Shown here: one piece after another, positions 1-9,400 of the stretch
How the letters are laid out: every line of letters begins with the position of its first letter
Numbering within the stretch: position 1 is the first letter of the stretch
NCBI GenBank assembly: GCA_050331295.1
Contig: JBHJGZ010000007.1
Location: 62,001-126,000, forward strand
DNA: 64,000 nt
Reading direction: 5' to 3'
Source: Kuafuiihalomonas sp050331295
GTDB lineage: Bacteria > Myxococcota > Kuafuiibacteriia > Kuafuiibacteriales > Kuafuiibacteriaceae
Notes under the pieces: generated by a model
Databases searched by the model: none
What the model saw: only the letters and a program-made list of their open reading frames with translations
What the model was told of the DNA's origin: nothing
Made by a program: the position numbers and the translations under genes

Positions 1-207
1 GTAGAGCATGCCGGGCAGCTTGACGTCGTCGACGTACTGTCCGGCCCCTTGGATGAAACGCGGATCTTCCTTTCGCTTCATTCGATGGCCCATGCCGCAA
101 ATCTTCTCCGGCGTGGTCACACGAACGTCTTCCGAAGTTTCTACTCTTGCCGACACCCCTTCCGGCTTGGGCGAATGATATTCTTTACGGTCTTCGAGCT
201 GCGGCAT
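1..207 (-). CDS. coxL: CO dehydrogenase large (molybdopterin) subunit, N-terminal fragment
   Basis: This is the first 69 codons of the molybdenum hydroxylase large chain; the rest lies beyond the left edge. The ATG at 207-205 follows the coxS stop by three bases, with a GGAGGG ribosome site inside the end of coxS. The visible N-terminus has a variable leader of about 40 residues, then GMGHRMKRKEDPRF and YVDDVKLPGMLY. From memory this closely resembles the start of CoxL from Oligotropha carboxidovorans. The family binds molybdopterin cytosine dinucleotide and oxidises CO (form I) or other substrates (form II). The deciding active-site loop is outside the window, so the substrate is inferred from gene order and the N-terminal match. 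Confidence 0.85.
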   Translation of the reverse strand, partial: MPQLEDRKEYHSPKPEGVSARVETSEDVRVTTPEKICGMGHRMKRKEDPRFIQGAGQYVDDVKLPGMLY

Positions 208-210
208 GGT

Positions 211-690
211 TCATCCCTCCGTCCGCAGCTTTTCGGCCGCGTACTGAATCGCTTCGACGATCTTGTTGTATCCCGTGCATCGGCAGAGGTTGCCTGAAAT
301 GCCTTCCCGAATTTCCTGTTCGGTGGGGTTCTTGTTTCGGCTAAGCAGCGCCTTCCCCGTCATCAACATGCCAGGAGTGCAGTAGCCGCACTGTAGGCCG
401 TGCTTTTCCCAAAAGCCTTCCTGGAGGGGGTGAAGTTTGCCCTCTCGCGCCATGCCCTCCACCGTCTCGATGGAGCTTCCGTTCGCCTGAACGGCGAACA
501 TCGTACACGACTTGATGGGCTCGCCGTCGAGCAGAACCGTACAGGCCCCGCACGCGGTGGTATCGCATCCGATGTGGGTTCCCGTGAGCGCCAAGTCCTC
601 GCGGATGAAGTGGACGAGCAAGGTGCGGGCCTCCACCTCCTTGGTGACGGAGGTGCCATTGATGGTGAGGGTAACGCTGTGACGATTCAC
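211..690 (-). CDS. coxS: CO dehydrogenase small [2Fe-2S] subunit
   Basis: Iron-sulfur subunit that passes electrons from the molybdenum site to the FAD subunit. The 159-residue protein shows both [2Fe-2S] motifs: a plant-ferredoxin type cluster with Cys 42, 47, 50 and 62, and a C-terminal helical domain with CGYC (101, 104) and CRC (136, 138). I chose the GTG at 690-688, which overlaps the coxM stop as GTGA. The frame stays open upstream to 804, but that part lies inside coxM and does not look like family sequence. Length and cysteine spacing match CoxS. Lies between coxM and coxL in one minus-strand operon. Confidence 0.92.
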   Translation of the reverse strand: MNRHSVTLTINGTSVTKEVEARTLLVHFIREDLALTGTHIGCDTTACGACTVLLDGEPIKSCTMFAVQANGSSIETVEGMAREGKLHPLQEGFWEKHGLQCGYCTPGMLMTGKALLSRNKNPTEQEIREGISGNLCRCTGYNKIVEAIQYAAEKLRTEG

Positions 691-1562
691 TGGGCCTGTC
701 CTTTCGCCCGCTGCATGGCACGGGTCACGGTTCGTTTCACGAGAACGCGGACCAAGTCTCTCTTGTAGTCTTCGGCTCCACGAAGGTCGGAAGATGGTTC
801 GCACTCCCTCGAGGCAGCCTGCCCGGCCGCCTCGAGGACCCCGTCACTCAACTTCTGACCTCTCAGAGCCGTCTCCGCCGTAAGCGAACGCATCGGAACC
901 GGGCTCACGTTGGTGAGGCCAATTCGGACGTCCTTTACCTCGTCTCCACTCATCTGAAGCTGGACTGCCACGGCAGCAATGGCGTAATCGCCCACTTTCC
1001 GCTCGATCTTGCTGTAGGCGCCTCCGGAACCCCGGACCGGCCGCGGAATCCGAATCTCGGTCAGGATCTCGTCATCGGTGAGAGCGTTCTCGAAGAGTCC
1101 GGTGAAGAAGTCGTCGATGTCGATCACCCGTTCGCCCTTGGGGCCGCGCGCGACGACACGAGCATCGTAGGCGAGCATGGTGGCCGGATGGTCGTTCGCG
1201 GGGTCGGCGTGGGCGATGTTGCCACCCACCGTCGCGCGATTTCGCACCAGAGGATCGGCCACGACCTTGGCCGTCTCGTAGAGGAGAGGATATCTGGTGC
1301 GGACCAGATCCAGCTCCTCCATCCGGGTCTCCCGAGTCATGGCGCCGATCGCGAGGTGGTCGCCCCGTTCCTCGACGTACTGAAGGTCCTTCAACCCGCT
1401 GATGTCGATCAGTGCCTCGGGGGCGGCGAGACGAAAACGCATCGCCGGGATCAGACTCTGCCCACCGGCCAAGAGCTTGGCGCTGTCTCCGTGCTGCGCC
1501 AAGAGCTTCACCGCCTCGTCCAGGGACGAGGGTACATGGTATCCAAAACTACCTGGTATCAT
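687..1562 (-). CDS. coxM: CO dehydrogenase medium (FAD) subunit
   Basis: FAD-binding subunit of the molybdenum hydroxylase, taking electrons from CoxS and passing them to the respiratory chain. The 291-residue product begins MIPGSFGYHVP, typical of CoxM. It has the FAD-loop motifs AGGQSLIP near residue 37 and TVGGNIAHADPAND near residue 110. A second ATG four codons upstream is in frame, but GGAGGT sits between the two ATGs at ribosome-site spacing from 1562, so I start there. Its end overlaps coxS by four bases. The M-S-L order is that described for form I CO dehydrogenase operons. Confidence 0.92.
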   Translation of the reverse strand: MIPGSFGYHVPSSLDEAVKLLAQHGDSAKLLAGGQSLIPAMRFRLAAPEALIDISGLKDLQYVEERGDHLAIGAMTRETRMEELDLVRTRYPLLYETAKVVADPLVRNRATVGGNIAHADPANDHPATMLAYDARVVARGPKGERVIDIDDFFTGLFENALTDDEILTEIRIPRPVRGSGGAYSKIERKVGDYAIAAVAVQLQMSGDEVKDVRIGLTNVSPVPMRSLTAETALRGQKLSDGVLEAAGQAASRECEPSSDLRGAEDYKRDLVRVLVKRTVTRAMQRAKGQAQ

Positions 1563-1614
1563 GTCTACCTCCATATCGGCGCGAGCGCCGGTACACCTTT
1601 TTCAAGTCCATTAC

Positions 1615-2241
1615 TCAGCTCAAAAAGAGATAAGTGATGACGCCGATCGCCACCACGACGATTCCGATGGCCACTGGGGCGGGAACCAAGGTCTTGCTGA
1701 CTTCACGGGCCACCGCAGCCGCCATCTGAGACTCGCTCACCCGCTTCGGTGCAGGTGCCTCGACCGCACGGCCCGACGCCGCGGAAGCCTTCTGGGCTTC
1801 CGCGCGAGCTTTGACGGTTTCGTTGAGGCCTTCGAGACTCTGTTTGATGATGGCTCGAGCCGACGCATCCAGCAGCCGCTGGCCCACGGATGCGACCCGT
1901 CCGCCGACCTTGGCGTCCGCGTCGTATTCGATCTTCGTGTGCGCGTCGTCGTGCTGCGAGAGCTTTACATTGGCCACCGCCTTGACGAATCCAGGCTGGC
2001 CACGACCATCGACGTTGATGGTGTAGCCCTGGGGTTCGTTCACGTCGGACAGATCGATCTTCCCATGAAACTTGCCCTGCACGGGGCCTACCTTCACGTT
2101 GAGATCCCCTTCGTAGTGCGTTCCCTCGCGTTCTAGTTTGTCGCAGCCCGGCAGCGTGGCCGCCAGCGCAACCGGGTCGAGCAGAGCCTCCCAAACGATG
2201 CTCTGCGGTGCTTCGAACACATAGTCGCCTGCTATCTTCAC
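1615..2241 (-). CDS. coxG: CoxG-type SRPBCC protein with C-terminal membrane anchor
   Basis: A 208-residue CoxG-family protein. Residues 1-150 form an SRPBCC (START-like) fold starting MKIAGDYVFEAP, with the conserved LPGCDKLE segment. A Ala/Glu-rich linker follows, and a hydrophobic helix (about 186-207) ends the chain. In Oligotropha, CoxG is reported to help anchor CO dehydrogenase to the membrane; membrane recruitment here is inferred from that and from the tail anchor. The ATG overlaps the coxE stop as ATGA, so it is probably translationally coupled. It is followed by 52 bases before coxM. Confidence 0.88.
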   Translation of the reverse strand: MKIAGDYVFEAPQSIVWEALLDPVALAATLPGCDKLEREGTHYEGDLNVKVGPVQGKFHGKIDLSDVNEPQGYTINVDGRGQPGFVKAVANVKLSQHDDAHTKIEYDADAKVGGRVASVGQRLLDASARAIIKQSLEGLNETVKARAEAQKASAASGRAVEAPAPKRVSESQMAAAVAREVSKTLVPAPVAIGIVVVAIGVITYLFLS

Positions 2242-3446
2242 GTATTGCCTCCAGCGGCCCTCCGGCTCGCTTCCTCTCGAATCGCGCCACCTCCTCCTCG
2301 CTTCCGGGAGGGAAGCGCGCTGAGGTGTCGCGCCAACGCCTCCAAGGAGTCCAGATTTCGGATCGGCATGAAGTCATCTACATGTCGGAGGGCCATCGCC
2401 ATACCGGCTGCCTCCGGAGCGTACCCGTCCCGCCCCAACAATGGGTTCAGCCACACCAGGCGGTAGCAGCCTCGCTTGAGCCTCGCGAGTTCGCGCCCCA
2501 GCAGCTCGACGTCTCCGGTTTCCCAACCGTCGCTCACCACCAACACCACCGACCCGCGCTGAAGAACCCGCCGAGCGTACCGTTGATTGAACACCGACAG
2601 GCTCTCACCGATCCGCGTTCCACCCGAAAAGTCCGGAACCTCGTGCGTGACCTCGTCCAGGGCTGCATCGACGCTTCGGCGGCGAAGCGCCGCCGTGATG
2701 TGGGTGAGTCGCGTTCCGAAGACGAAGGTCTCGGTGTGTGGATGGATGTTTTGGATCCCGTGAAAGAGGGACAGCAAGAGACGCGTGTAGAGCTCCATCG
2801 AACCACTGATATCGGCGAGGAGTATCAGCGGCCTTCGCTTCATCTTGCGCCGGCGCCGAGGCAGGCTGAGCACCTTGCCACCGGTCCGCGCTGCTTTCCG
2901 AAACGCCGCCCTCAGATCCAGCTCATCCCCTCGGGCGGCCGAAGTCCGACGTCGGCTTCGCCGAAGCAGGGCCTTCCATTCGATGCGCCGGAGCGAGCGC
3001 AACAGAGCTTGTCTTTCATTTTCGGTGAGCTCGGAAAAGTCGCGAAGTCGTAGCGCCTCAGCGGACGTCGCAGCCTTCGCCTGATCGGAGAGCTCGAGCT
3101 CTGGGTCGTCCTTCCTCGAGCGTTCGGCCATGAAGGTCACCAGTGCGGAACGAAAGGCCTTGGGATCGTGCCGCGGAGCGCGCGGAGCCGGCTGCGGCTT
3201 CGCCCGAGGTGGCCCGGCTTTTCCGAGATGGGTCTCGAGAACCTCGTCCAGTCGGGAGAAGTGTGAAGGGTCCGACACCAAAGTGGCGCGTGCCGCACGT
3301 CGGACCAGGACCGGATCGAGGCTGTCCAGGAGCTGGACCGCCCGGATGAAGGTCGCGGTCCGGTCCACCCCCACCTCGACGCCCGCTGCCCGGAGGTCCC
3401 GCGCGCACGCGACGAGCCGCCCGAGCAGCATGGTGGCGGGCCTCAT
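2238..3446 (-). CDS. coxE: CoxE-like VWA domain protein
   Basis: A 402-residue protein of the CoxE/VWA-containing family. The N-terminal half is basic and helical. The C-terminal half is a von Willebrand A domain with an intact MIDAS: DISGSM near residue 215, GGTRIG and VVSDGW. CoxE works with the MoxR-type ATPase CoxD in maturing the [CuSMoO2] site of CO dehydrogenase. I chose the ATG at 3446, which overlaps the coxD stop as ATGA; an ATG four codons earlier (3458) is possible. An Arg/Gly-rich C-terminus ends in an ATGA overlap with coxG. Confidence 0.88.
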   Translation of the reverse strand: MRPATMLLGRLVACARDLRAAGVEVGVDRTATFIRAVQLLDSLDPVLVRRAARATLVSDPSHFSRLDEVLETHLGKAGPPRAKPQPAPRAPRHDPKAFRSALVTFMAERSRKDDPELELSDQAKAATSAEALRLRDFSELTENERQALLRSLRRIEWKALLRRSRRRTSAARGDELDLRAAFRKAARTGGKVLSLPRRRRKMKRRPLILLADISGSMELYTRLLLSLFHGIQNIHPHTETFVFGTRLTHITAALRRRSVDAALDEVTHEVPDFSGGTRIGESLSVFNQRYARRVLQRGSVVLVVSDGWETGDVELLGRELARLKRGCYRLVWLNPLLGRDGYAPEAAGMAMALRHVDDFMPIRNLDSLEALARHLSALPSRKRGGGGAIREEASRRAAGGNT

Positions 3447-4318
3447 GCCGCTTCCCATCCATTCAAGAGCGCCTGGGCCCGCTCTCCTCGGATCCGCTGG
3501 AGGTCATCCTGAACTTTGAGCAGAAGCCCGAGGGTACGGTCGACGGCATGAGGCTCCAACTCGGCAACACCGAGGTGTCCGAGGCCTTCGGCCCAGTCTA
3601 CGGTCTCCGCGATGCCAGGAACCTTCATCAGGTCTTCTCGCCGGAGCGCTTGAACGAAACCCACCACCTGACGACACAGGTGGGCCTCGATACCCGGCAC
3701 GCGTCGGGAGACGATCTCCAGCTCCTTCTGCAGACTCGGATAGTCGATCCAGTGATAGATGCAGCGCCGCTTCAGCGCGTCATGAATCTCGCGCGTCCGA
3801 TTGGAGGTGAGCACAACCACCGGCCGATGATGTGCACGGAGAGTGCCGAGTTCCGGGATGGTGATCTGGAAATCTCCCAGCAGTTCGAGGAGAAAGCTCT
3901 CGAACTCCTCGTCGGCTCGGTCCAGTTCGTCGATGAGCAGCACCGGTGCTCGGGTCCGAGATGAGTCGATGGCGGACAATAGTGGTCGCTTCAAAAGAAA
4001 GGGTTCGGTGAACACGTTCTCGAGGCGGCGCTCGTCGGACTGAAGAGCCAACAGCTGACTGGAGTAGTTCCACTCGTAGGCGGCTTGGGACACGTCCAGG
4101 CCTTCGAAGCACTGAAGCCGAATGAGCTCGGTGTCCAGCAAGCGCGTGAGCATCCGCGCCATTTCGGTCTTGCCCACACCTGGAGCGCCTTCGAGAAACA
4201 AAGGTCGGCGCATCCGGAGGGACAGGAACACGCTGGTGGCGAGGTCCTCGTCCGCCACATAGTTCACCTGTTTCAAAGCTTCGGCGACGCCGGAAATGCT
4301 GTCCAAGTCTTTGGTCAT
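3443..4318 (-). CDS. coxD: CoxD-like MoxR family AAA+ ATPase
   Basis: A 291-residue MoxR-family AAA+ ATPase, first gene of the cox operon. Walker A is GAPGVGKT at residues 44-51, Walker B is LLIDELDRAD, and sensor 1 is VLTSNRTRE. CoxD is a membrane-associated chaperone needed to insert sulfur and copper at the CO dehydrogenase active site. Pairing with the VWA protein CoxE is the standard MoxR-VWA arrangement. The ATG at 4318 is the only good start. The gene is read away from moeA, separated by a 270-base divergent region. Confidence 0.92.
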   Translation of the reverse strand: MTKDLDSISGVAEALKQVNYVADEDLATSVFLSLRMRRPLFLEGAPGVGKTEMARMLTRLLDTELIRLQCFEGLDVSQAAYEWNYSSQLLALQSDERRLENVFTEPFLLKRPLLSAIDSSRTRAPVLLIDELDRADEEFESFLLELLGDFQITIPELGTLRAHHRPVVVLTSNRTREIHDALKRRCIYHWIDYPSLQKELEIVSRRVPGIEAHLCRQVVGFVQALRREDLMKVPGIAETVDWAEGLGHLGVAELEPHAVDRTLGLLLKVQDDLQRIRGERAQALLNGWEAA

Positions 4319-4588
4319 GGCAGAAAGCCGAGCACCATCGGTGGTAGGAGCGGTCCATCATCGAGTCAAACGGTCCCATTCATTCGGGGGACGAGACCTA
4401 GATACATTTTGTCTTTTCTGCAGCGCGTCACCAAGCACCTGACGCGATCCGCACAACCGAGGTTCGCCGGCCCTCTCAGTAGCAATCTCGCTTGCAAACC
4501 GGCCCAGCTGACGTCGGTCGGCACCCTCTGGGCCGACGTTCTGCTGTTTCGCTCGACCTGTCCGCCCTCGAAGGCTACCCCACGTTCG
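4319..4588. promoter_or_regulatory. Divergent promoter region between coxD and moeA, with inverted repeat
   Basis: A 270-base non-coding stretch between two divergent genes, so it should carry both promoters. A perfect 7-base inverted repeat, ACGTCGG at 4511-4517 and CCGACGT at 4533-4539 with a 15-base spacer, lies about 50 bases before moeA. It could be an operator half-site pair or an RNA hairpin in the moeA leader. An AT-richer patch around 4400-4425 is the likeliest cox promoter, but I see no clear -35/-10 pair. Confidence 0.45.
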
Positions 4589-5818
4589 ATGCTTCGTATC
4601 CGTGAAGCCTTGGACCTCATGCTACCCAGCTTCGGGCCGGTGGGCCTGGAGCGAGTGACGCTCCACGACGCGCTGGACCGGGTGGTCGGACGGAATGTGC
4701 CAGCCCGCTCGGATCTTCCCCCATTCGACAACAGCGCGATGGATGGGTACGCGGTTCATTCGCGGGACCTCCAAGCAGACCAGCGCTTGGTGATCCGCGG
4801 AGAGTCTCGCGCCGGTGGACCCTCCCCGGGCCCTCTCGAACCCGGAAGCGCCATGCGAATCTTCACCGGAGCGGTGATGCCAGACGGGGCCGACGCGGTC
4901 GTTCTGCAAGAAAACGCCGAGGTCCAGGAAGGGGCACTTCGAGTTCGTAGCCCAGGAGAACCCGAGATGAACGTGCGCCGGCGCGGAAGTGACCTGGCAG
5001 CGGGCGAGGTCATGCTGTCGGCAGGAACCCGGATCGGCCCGGGAGAGATCGGCCTCCTCGCCGCCCAAAGGATTGGCGCCATCGATGTCTTCCGGCGTCC
5101 GGTGGTGGCCATTCTCTCCAATGGAGATGAATTGCGGGACGTGACCGATCCCGAAGAATCGGGAACCATCGTGAATTCAAACGCCTACGCCCTGGCGGCA
5201 CAGGTTCGGGAAGCCGGTGGCCTTCCTTGGGTGCTGCCCAACGTGGCCGACGACCTCGACGCCATCGTCTCGGCCATCCGGGAAGGTCTCCGGGCGGACC
5301 TCTTGCTGACCTGCGGCGGCGTTTCCGTGGGTTCCTACGACTTCACCAAAGAAGCGTTCGCCCGCAATGCCATCGAAGGGAACTTTTGGAAGGTGCGGAT
5401 CAAGCCAGGAAAGCCGCTGACCTTTGGTCTGTGTAGTCAGACCCCCGTGGTGGGCCTACCCGGCAATCCAGTGAGCGCCATGGTCACGTTCGAGGTCTTC
5501 GTGCGTCCCGCTTTGCGCCGCATGTTGGGAGACGCCAAGCCGTTTCGCGCGCTCCATCACGTCACCCTGAGCCACGACCACAGCCACTCCACGGGGCGTC
5601 CAGAACTCGCGCGCGCCACGGTACTGAGAAACGAAGCGGGCGGATGGGACGCGACCATGCTTCGACTTCAGGGATCTGGATCACTGCCGTCGATGGTGGG
5701 CGTAGATGCGCTGGTGTTGCTCGACGCCGACACGCGAGACTTTCCTACCGGCACCCGCCTTCACGCGATCCTGTTCGCGGACACCATCGGCGCGGACGTG
5801 CCCCCGTTTGACGCATGA
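4589..5818 (+). CDS. moeA: Molybdopterin molybdenumtransferase MoeA
   Basis: MoeA inserts molybdate into adenylylated molybdopterin, the last step of basic molybdenum cofactor synthesis in the cytoplasm. The 409-residue protein shows DLPPFDNSAMDGYAV near residue 40, FTGAVMPDGADAVV, a TGGVS-type loop (LLTCGGVSVGSYD), KPGKPLTFG and GLPGNPVSAMVTFE, with a C-terminal MoeA domain IV. I start at the ATG at 4589 (MLRIREALDLM); the frame is open upstream but not family-like. Its position opposite the cox operon fits supply of cofactor to the encoded molybdenum hydroxylase. Confidence 0.94.
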   Translation: MLRIREALDLMLPSFGPVGLERVTLHDALDRVVGRNVPARSDLPPFDNSAMDGYAVHSRDLQADQRLVIRGESRAGGPSPGPLEPGSAMRIFTGAVMPDGADAVVLQENAEVQEGALRVRSPGEPEMNVRRRGSDLAAGEVMLSAGTRIGPGEIGLLAAQRIGAIDVFRRPVVAILSNGDELRDVTDPEESGTIVNSNAYALAAQVREAGGLPWVLPNVADDLDAIVSAIREGLRADLLLTCGGVSVGSYDFTKEAFARNAIEGNFWKVRIKPGKPLTFGLCSQTPVVGLPGNPVSAMVTFEVFVRPALRRMLGDAKPFRALHHVTLSHDHSHSTGRPELARATVLRNEAGGWDATMLRLQGSGSLPSMVGVDALVLLDADTRDFPTGTRLHAILFADTIGADVPPFDA

Positions 5819-5914
5819 CCCAGCAACCAAGTGGTCCAAGTCGACTTCATTTGAGGTACATAGAGTGCCGCGTCGGATTCTGTCCGATGGACCCGAGTAC
5901 GAAGGCCATCCCGG
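5819..5914. other. Short intergenic gap after moeA
   Basis: Ninety-six bases between moeA and the next gene. No terminator hairpin with a U-tract and no clear promoter were seen, so the following genes may be read from moeA or from a weak local promoter. Confidence 0.4.
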
Positions 5915-6481
5915 ATGAGCGAGCGCACCTCCAGCACGTGGATTTGGGTCGGGACCTGGGTTCTGGGTGGTGCACTGGCGGTGGCCGCCGCGTGGTGGGC
6001 CTTCGCCCCAGCTCCGATGGGCGAGCCCCCGGCCGGACCAGCCGGCGCACCCGCGGGTCCCGAATCCAGCTCTCCGTCTCCGAGGGCGACGGGACCCGCC
6101 GACGACCCGCACCCGTCCCATTCTTCTGAGGAGACCCATTCCGGCCCGCCTTCGTCGAGCCGGCCCACGGGGCGAACCGAAGGCGGCACCGCCTCCGATT
6201 CCGGGGCCGGTGCTTCGAGTTCGGGAACCGGCTCGGGCCCGGGCTCGGGCCCCGGTCTCGGAAACGGAAGCGGCGCCAATTCCGTTCCACCTACGAAACG
6301 CATTTCCCTTCCCGATGCGGTGCGGGACGACGTGCTCCGACGAACGTCGCGAAGCACCGAGGGTCTGGTGGAAGAGACCCTCCCCAACGGATCGAAGAAG
6401 GTCGATCTGCAGGGTAGGTTTCAGGTGGTTCCCGTGGCTCGATTCGACGAAAACGGAGAACTGATCGTGGAGGAATATTGA
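5915..6481 (+). CDS. Membrane-anchored Pro/Ser/Gly-rich protein, unknown function
   Basis: I do not recognise this 188-residue protein. Residues 8-30 form one membrane helix (WIWVGTWVLGGALAVAAAWW). A low-complexity linker of about 95 residues rich in Pro, Ser, Gly and Thr follows. The C-terminal 60 residues are charged and look folded, with ETLPNGSKKVDLQGRFQVV. The topology suggests an inner-membrane anchor carrying a small periplasmic domain. Its TGA overlaps the ATG of the next gene (TGATG), so it is probably coupled to the 1300-residue surface metalloprotease and may help its export or display. No strong ribosome site precedes the ATG at 5915. Confidence 0.7.
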   Translation: MSERTSSTWIWVGTWVLGGALAVAAAWWAFAPAPMGEPPAGPAGAPAGPESSSPSPRATGPADDPHPSHSSEETHSGPPSSSRPTGRTEGGTASDSGAGASSSGTGSGPGSGPGLGNGSGANSVPPTKRISLPDAVRDDVLRRTSRSTEGLVEETLPNGSKKVDLQGRFQVVPVARFDENGELIVEEY

Positions 6482-9400
6482 TGCGTCGTCTATGGCTGAC
6501 TGTCCTCTTCGCAGTCGCCGGGCTGGCGTCGACCCCCGCCGCCGGTCAGGTTGTCCAGATCGAAGTGAATGGTCAGGGCTCTGCCTTCGTGATCAACTTC
6601 TTGAGCGGCTTCTCACAAGAGCGGGCCGACACCGTCGCGGCCGCGGCTCAGGTTTGGGCCGACACGATTCAAAGCACGGTCCCGGTGGAGATCGATTTCC
6701 AGTTCGTTCCGCTGCCGTGCGACCGCAGGAGCGCGGTCCTCGGCAGCGCGGGCACCCAAACGGTGCATCGCGATTTTCCGGGTGCCCCTTTTCCGGGGAC
6801 CTTCTATTCCGCAGCTCTGGCCAATGCGCTGTCCGGGACGGACCAGAGCACGGCTTCCGACATCACCGCGTCGTTCAATTCGAGCATCGACGATCCGGCT
6901 CAGGACGACAGCTGCTTGGCCGGCGTCGACTGGCACTACGGAACGTCACCCCCGCCGCCGGGAACCATCGGATTTTTCGGAACCGTTCTTCACGAGATCG
7001 CCCACGGTCTCGGTTTCCAGTCGTTTTACGACCTCGAGACCGGAAGCCGTTTCTTCGGACAGGAAGACCAATTCACCCAGTTTTTGCGAGACCAAGATCT
7101 GGGACTCGACCTCGTAGGCGCAAGCGACGATGCCCGGCGGGACGCCAGCATCAAGGATGGAGAGCTCGTCTGGAACGGACCCGCGGTCAATACCGCAGCC
7201 CAGTCCTTCATCCAGGACGACCAGGGGTTGAATGCCGATCAAGTGCGAATGTACGCGCCGAATCCCCTGGAACCGGGATCATCGGTCGCCCACTTCGACA
7301 CGGACGTCACGCCCAACGAATTGATGGAGCCCTTCAACACCGGAACGCTCGATTTCACCCTGACGCAGGCTTTGTTCCAAGACATCGGTTGGCGGTCGGC
7401 TGACGCACCCGTGATCGTTGGACAAGAAGATCTGCGGGTCTCGGAAGACGAAAGCCTGACGCTGACGTTGAGCGATTTCACCATTCAGGATCCAGACAGC
7501 ATCGTTCCCGACGACATCCAGCTGACGGTCCTGGCCGGTTCGAACTACACCCTGAACGGCAACACCATTCAACCCGATCCCGACTTCAACGGGTCTCTCA
7601 CCGTCCCGGTTCAGGCCAACGATGGAACGCAAGACGGCCCGGTCTTCAATGCCGTGGTCATCGTGGAGCCGGTGAACGATCCACCCCGCATCGTGGGAGG
7701 GCCCTCGCTGGCCATCGACGAAGACACCACCCTTTCCCTGGCGGTGACCGATTTCCAGATAGAGGATCCTGACAACGGCCCCGGCGACTTCACCCTCCTG
7801 GTGGAAGCCGGCGCGGACTATCAGGTCGACGGCACGAGCGTGACCCCCGACCCCGACTTCTTCGGCACGATCCAGATCGGTGTCCGGGTCCGAGACTCGG
7901 AGGCCACCAGTCCCCTGTTCATCCTGGTGGTGAGTGTCGAGCCGGTGAACGATCCACCGGTGATCACCGCCCAGACGCCTCTCAGCGTCCTGGAAGACCA
8001 AAGCCTGCGTCTGACCGTCGAGGACCTGGCCATCGAAGACATCGATGGTCCAGCCGGCAGTCTCTCCATCCGGGTCGAGCCAGGACCCAATTACACCGCT
8101 CAGGGCAACCTGGTGACCCCGGCAGCTGACTTCGCGGGAACGCTTTCCGTCATTGTGGTGGCCAACGACGGCCTCGATGACAGCGAACCCTTCGAAGTGC
8201 TGGTGAGCGTCATTCCCTCGCCGGATCCGCCGGTCATCGTCGAACAAAGCCCGATAGTGGTTCCGGAGGACACTCCGTTTACCATCTCTCCCGATCAGCT
8301 GACGATTCGAGACCCCGACAGCGACAGCTTCACGCTGACCCTGCTGCCGGGCGACAACTACAGCTTCCTGGGCCAAACGGTCACACCGGCCACGAACTTC
8401 TTTGGTCCTCTGACGGTGCAGGTTTCGGCCCGAGACGAATCTCAGTCCGGACCGGTCTTCGGTGTCCTCGTGACGGTGGAGCCGGTGAACGACCCTCCCG
8501 TGATCGTGGGTCAACAGAACGTCTTCACCTTCGAGCAAACCGCGCGGGAACTCTCCGTCGCCGACTTGGTGGTAGAGGATCCCGACAACGAAACGGCTCA
8601 ACTCACCCTGAACGTGTTCGGCGGCACCGGATACGACTTCGACGACACCGTGATCACGCCGCAAGCTGGATTGACCGGGCAGCTGTTGGTCCCGGTCACG
8701 GTGTTCGACGGCACCGATGAAAGCGATCCCTTCGCCCTCCAGGTCTCGGTGGCGGATCCTGCCCTCTCCGAGCCCTTGACCCTGGACGCCTCGGGGCTGT
8801 TCACGCCGCGACCGGACTTCGAACCACCGAGCGCACTCGGAGTTCTCGCCGATCCCATCAACGTGACCTTGTTCATGGCTCCGGATTTTCTTCGCCCGGG
8901 TCGGCATGCGGTCGTATGGCAAGAGATCGACGGCGATGGGAACATCGCACAGGTCGAACAACCGCTGGAGGTGCGACCCATCATCTCCCTCGGTCCTGCC
9001 CACCGTCTCGGCGAAGGGACCGATGCGTCGGTCCGCATCGTGGGCAACGGCCCGAGCCCACGGGCGGTCACGGTGCCTTACTTCGTTTCCGGTTCCGCCG
9101 GCCCCGAGGATCACGGTCTCAGCGACGGTCGAGTCGAACTCCGAGAAGGGGCGCGGTCAGCCACCGTAGCCTACGCGACGACATCCGACGGACTGACGGA
9201 GGCCCCCGAGCTTCTTCGGGTTCAGCTGGGATCTGGCCCGGCCAACATCGACACGGGCGACGTTTTGGAAGTCACCATCGAGGACGGTTCGCCCACGCCG
9301 GTCCTCCGGCTGGTGGCCCGGCAGTCCTCCAGGGTATCGGCGGTCGTGTTTCGGGACCAAGGCCCGGTCACGGTGACGGCTTCCGAGGCGACCGACTTCA

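Noticed and set aside
7408..8760. Repeated DNA suggestive of a direct-repeat array
   Set aside because: The repeats are coding, degenerate modules of about 270 bases, not a CRISPR or mobile array.
7279..9114. A 611-codon minus-strand frame inside the giant protease gene
   Set aside because: Repetitive shadow of the tandem modules; the plus-strand protein has clear domains and signal peptide.
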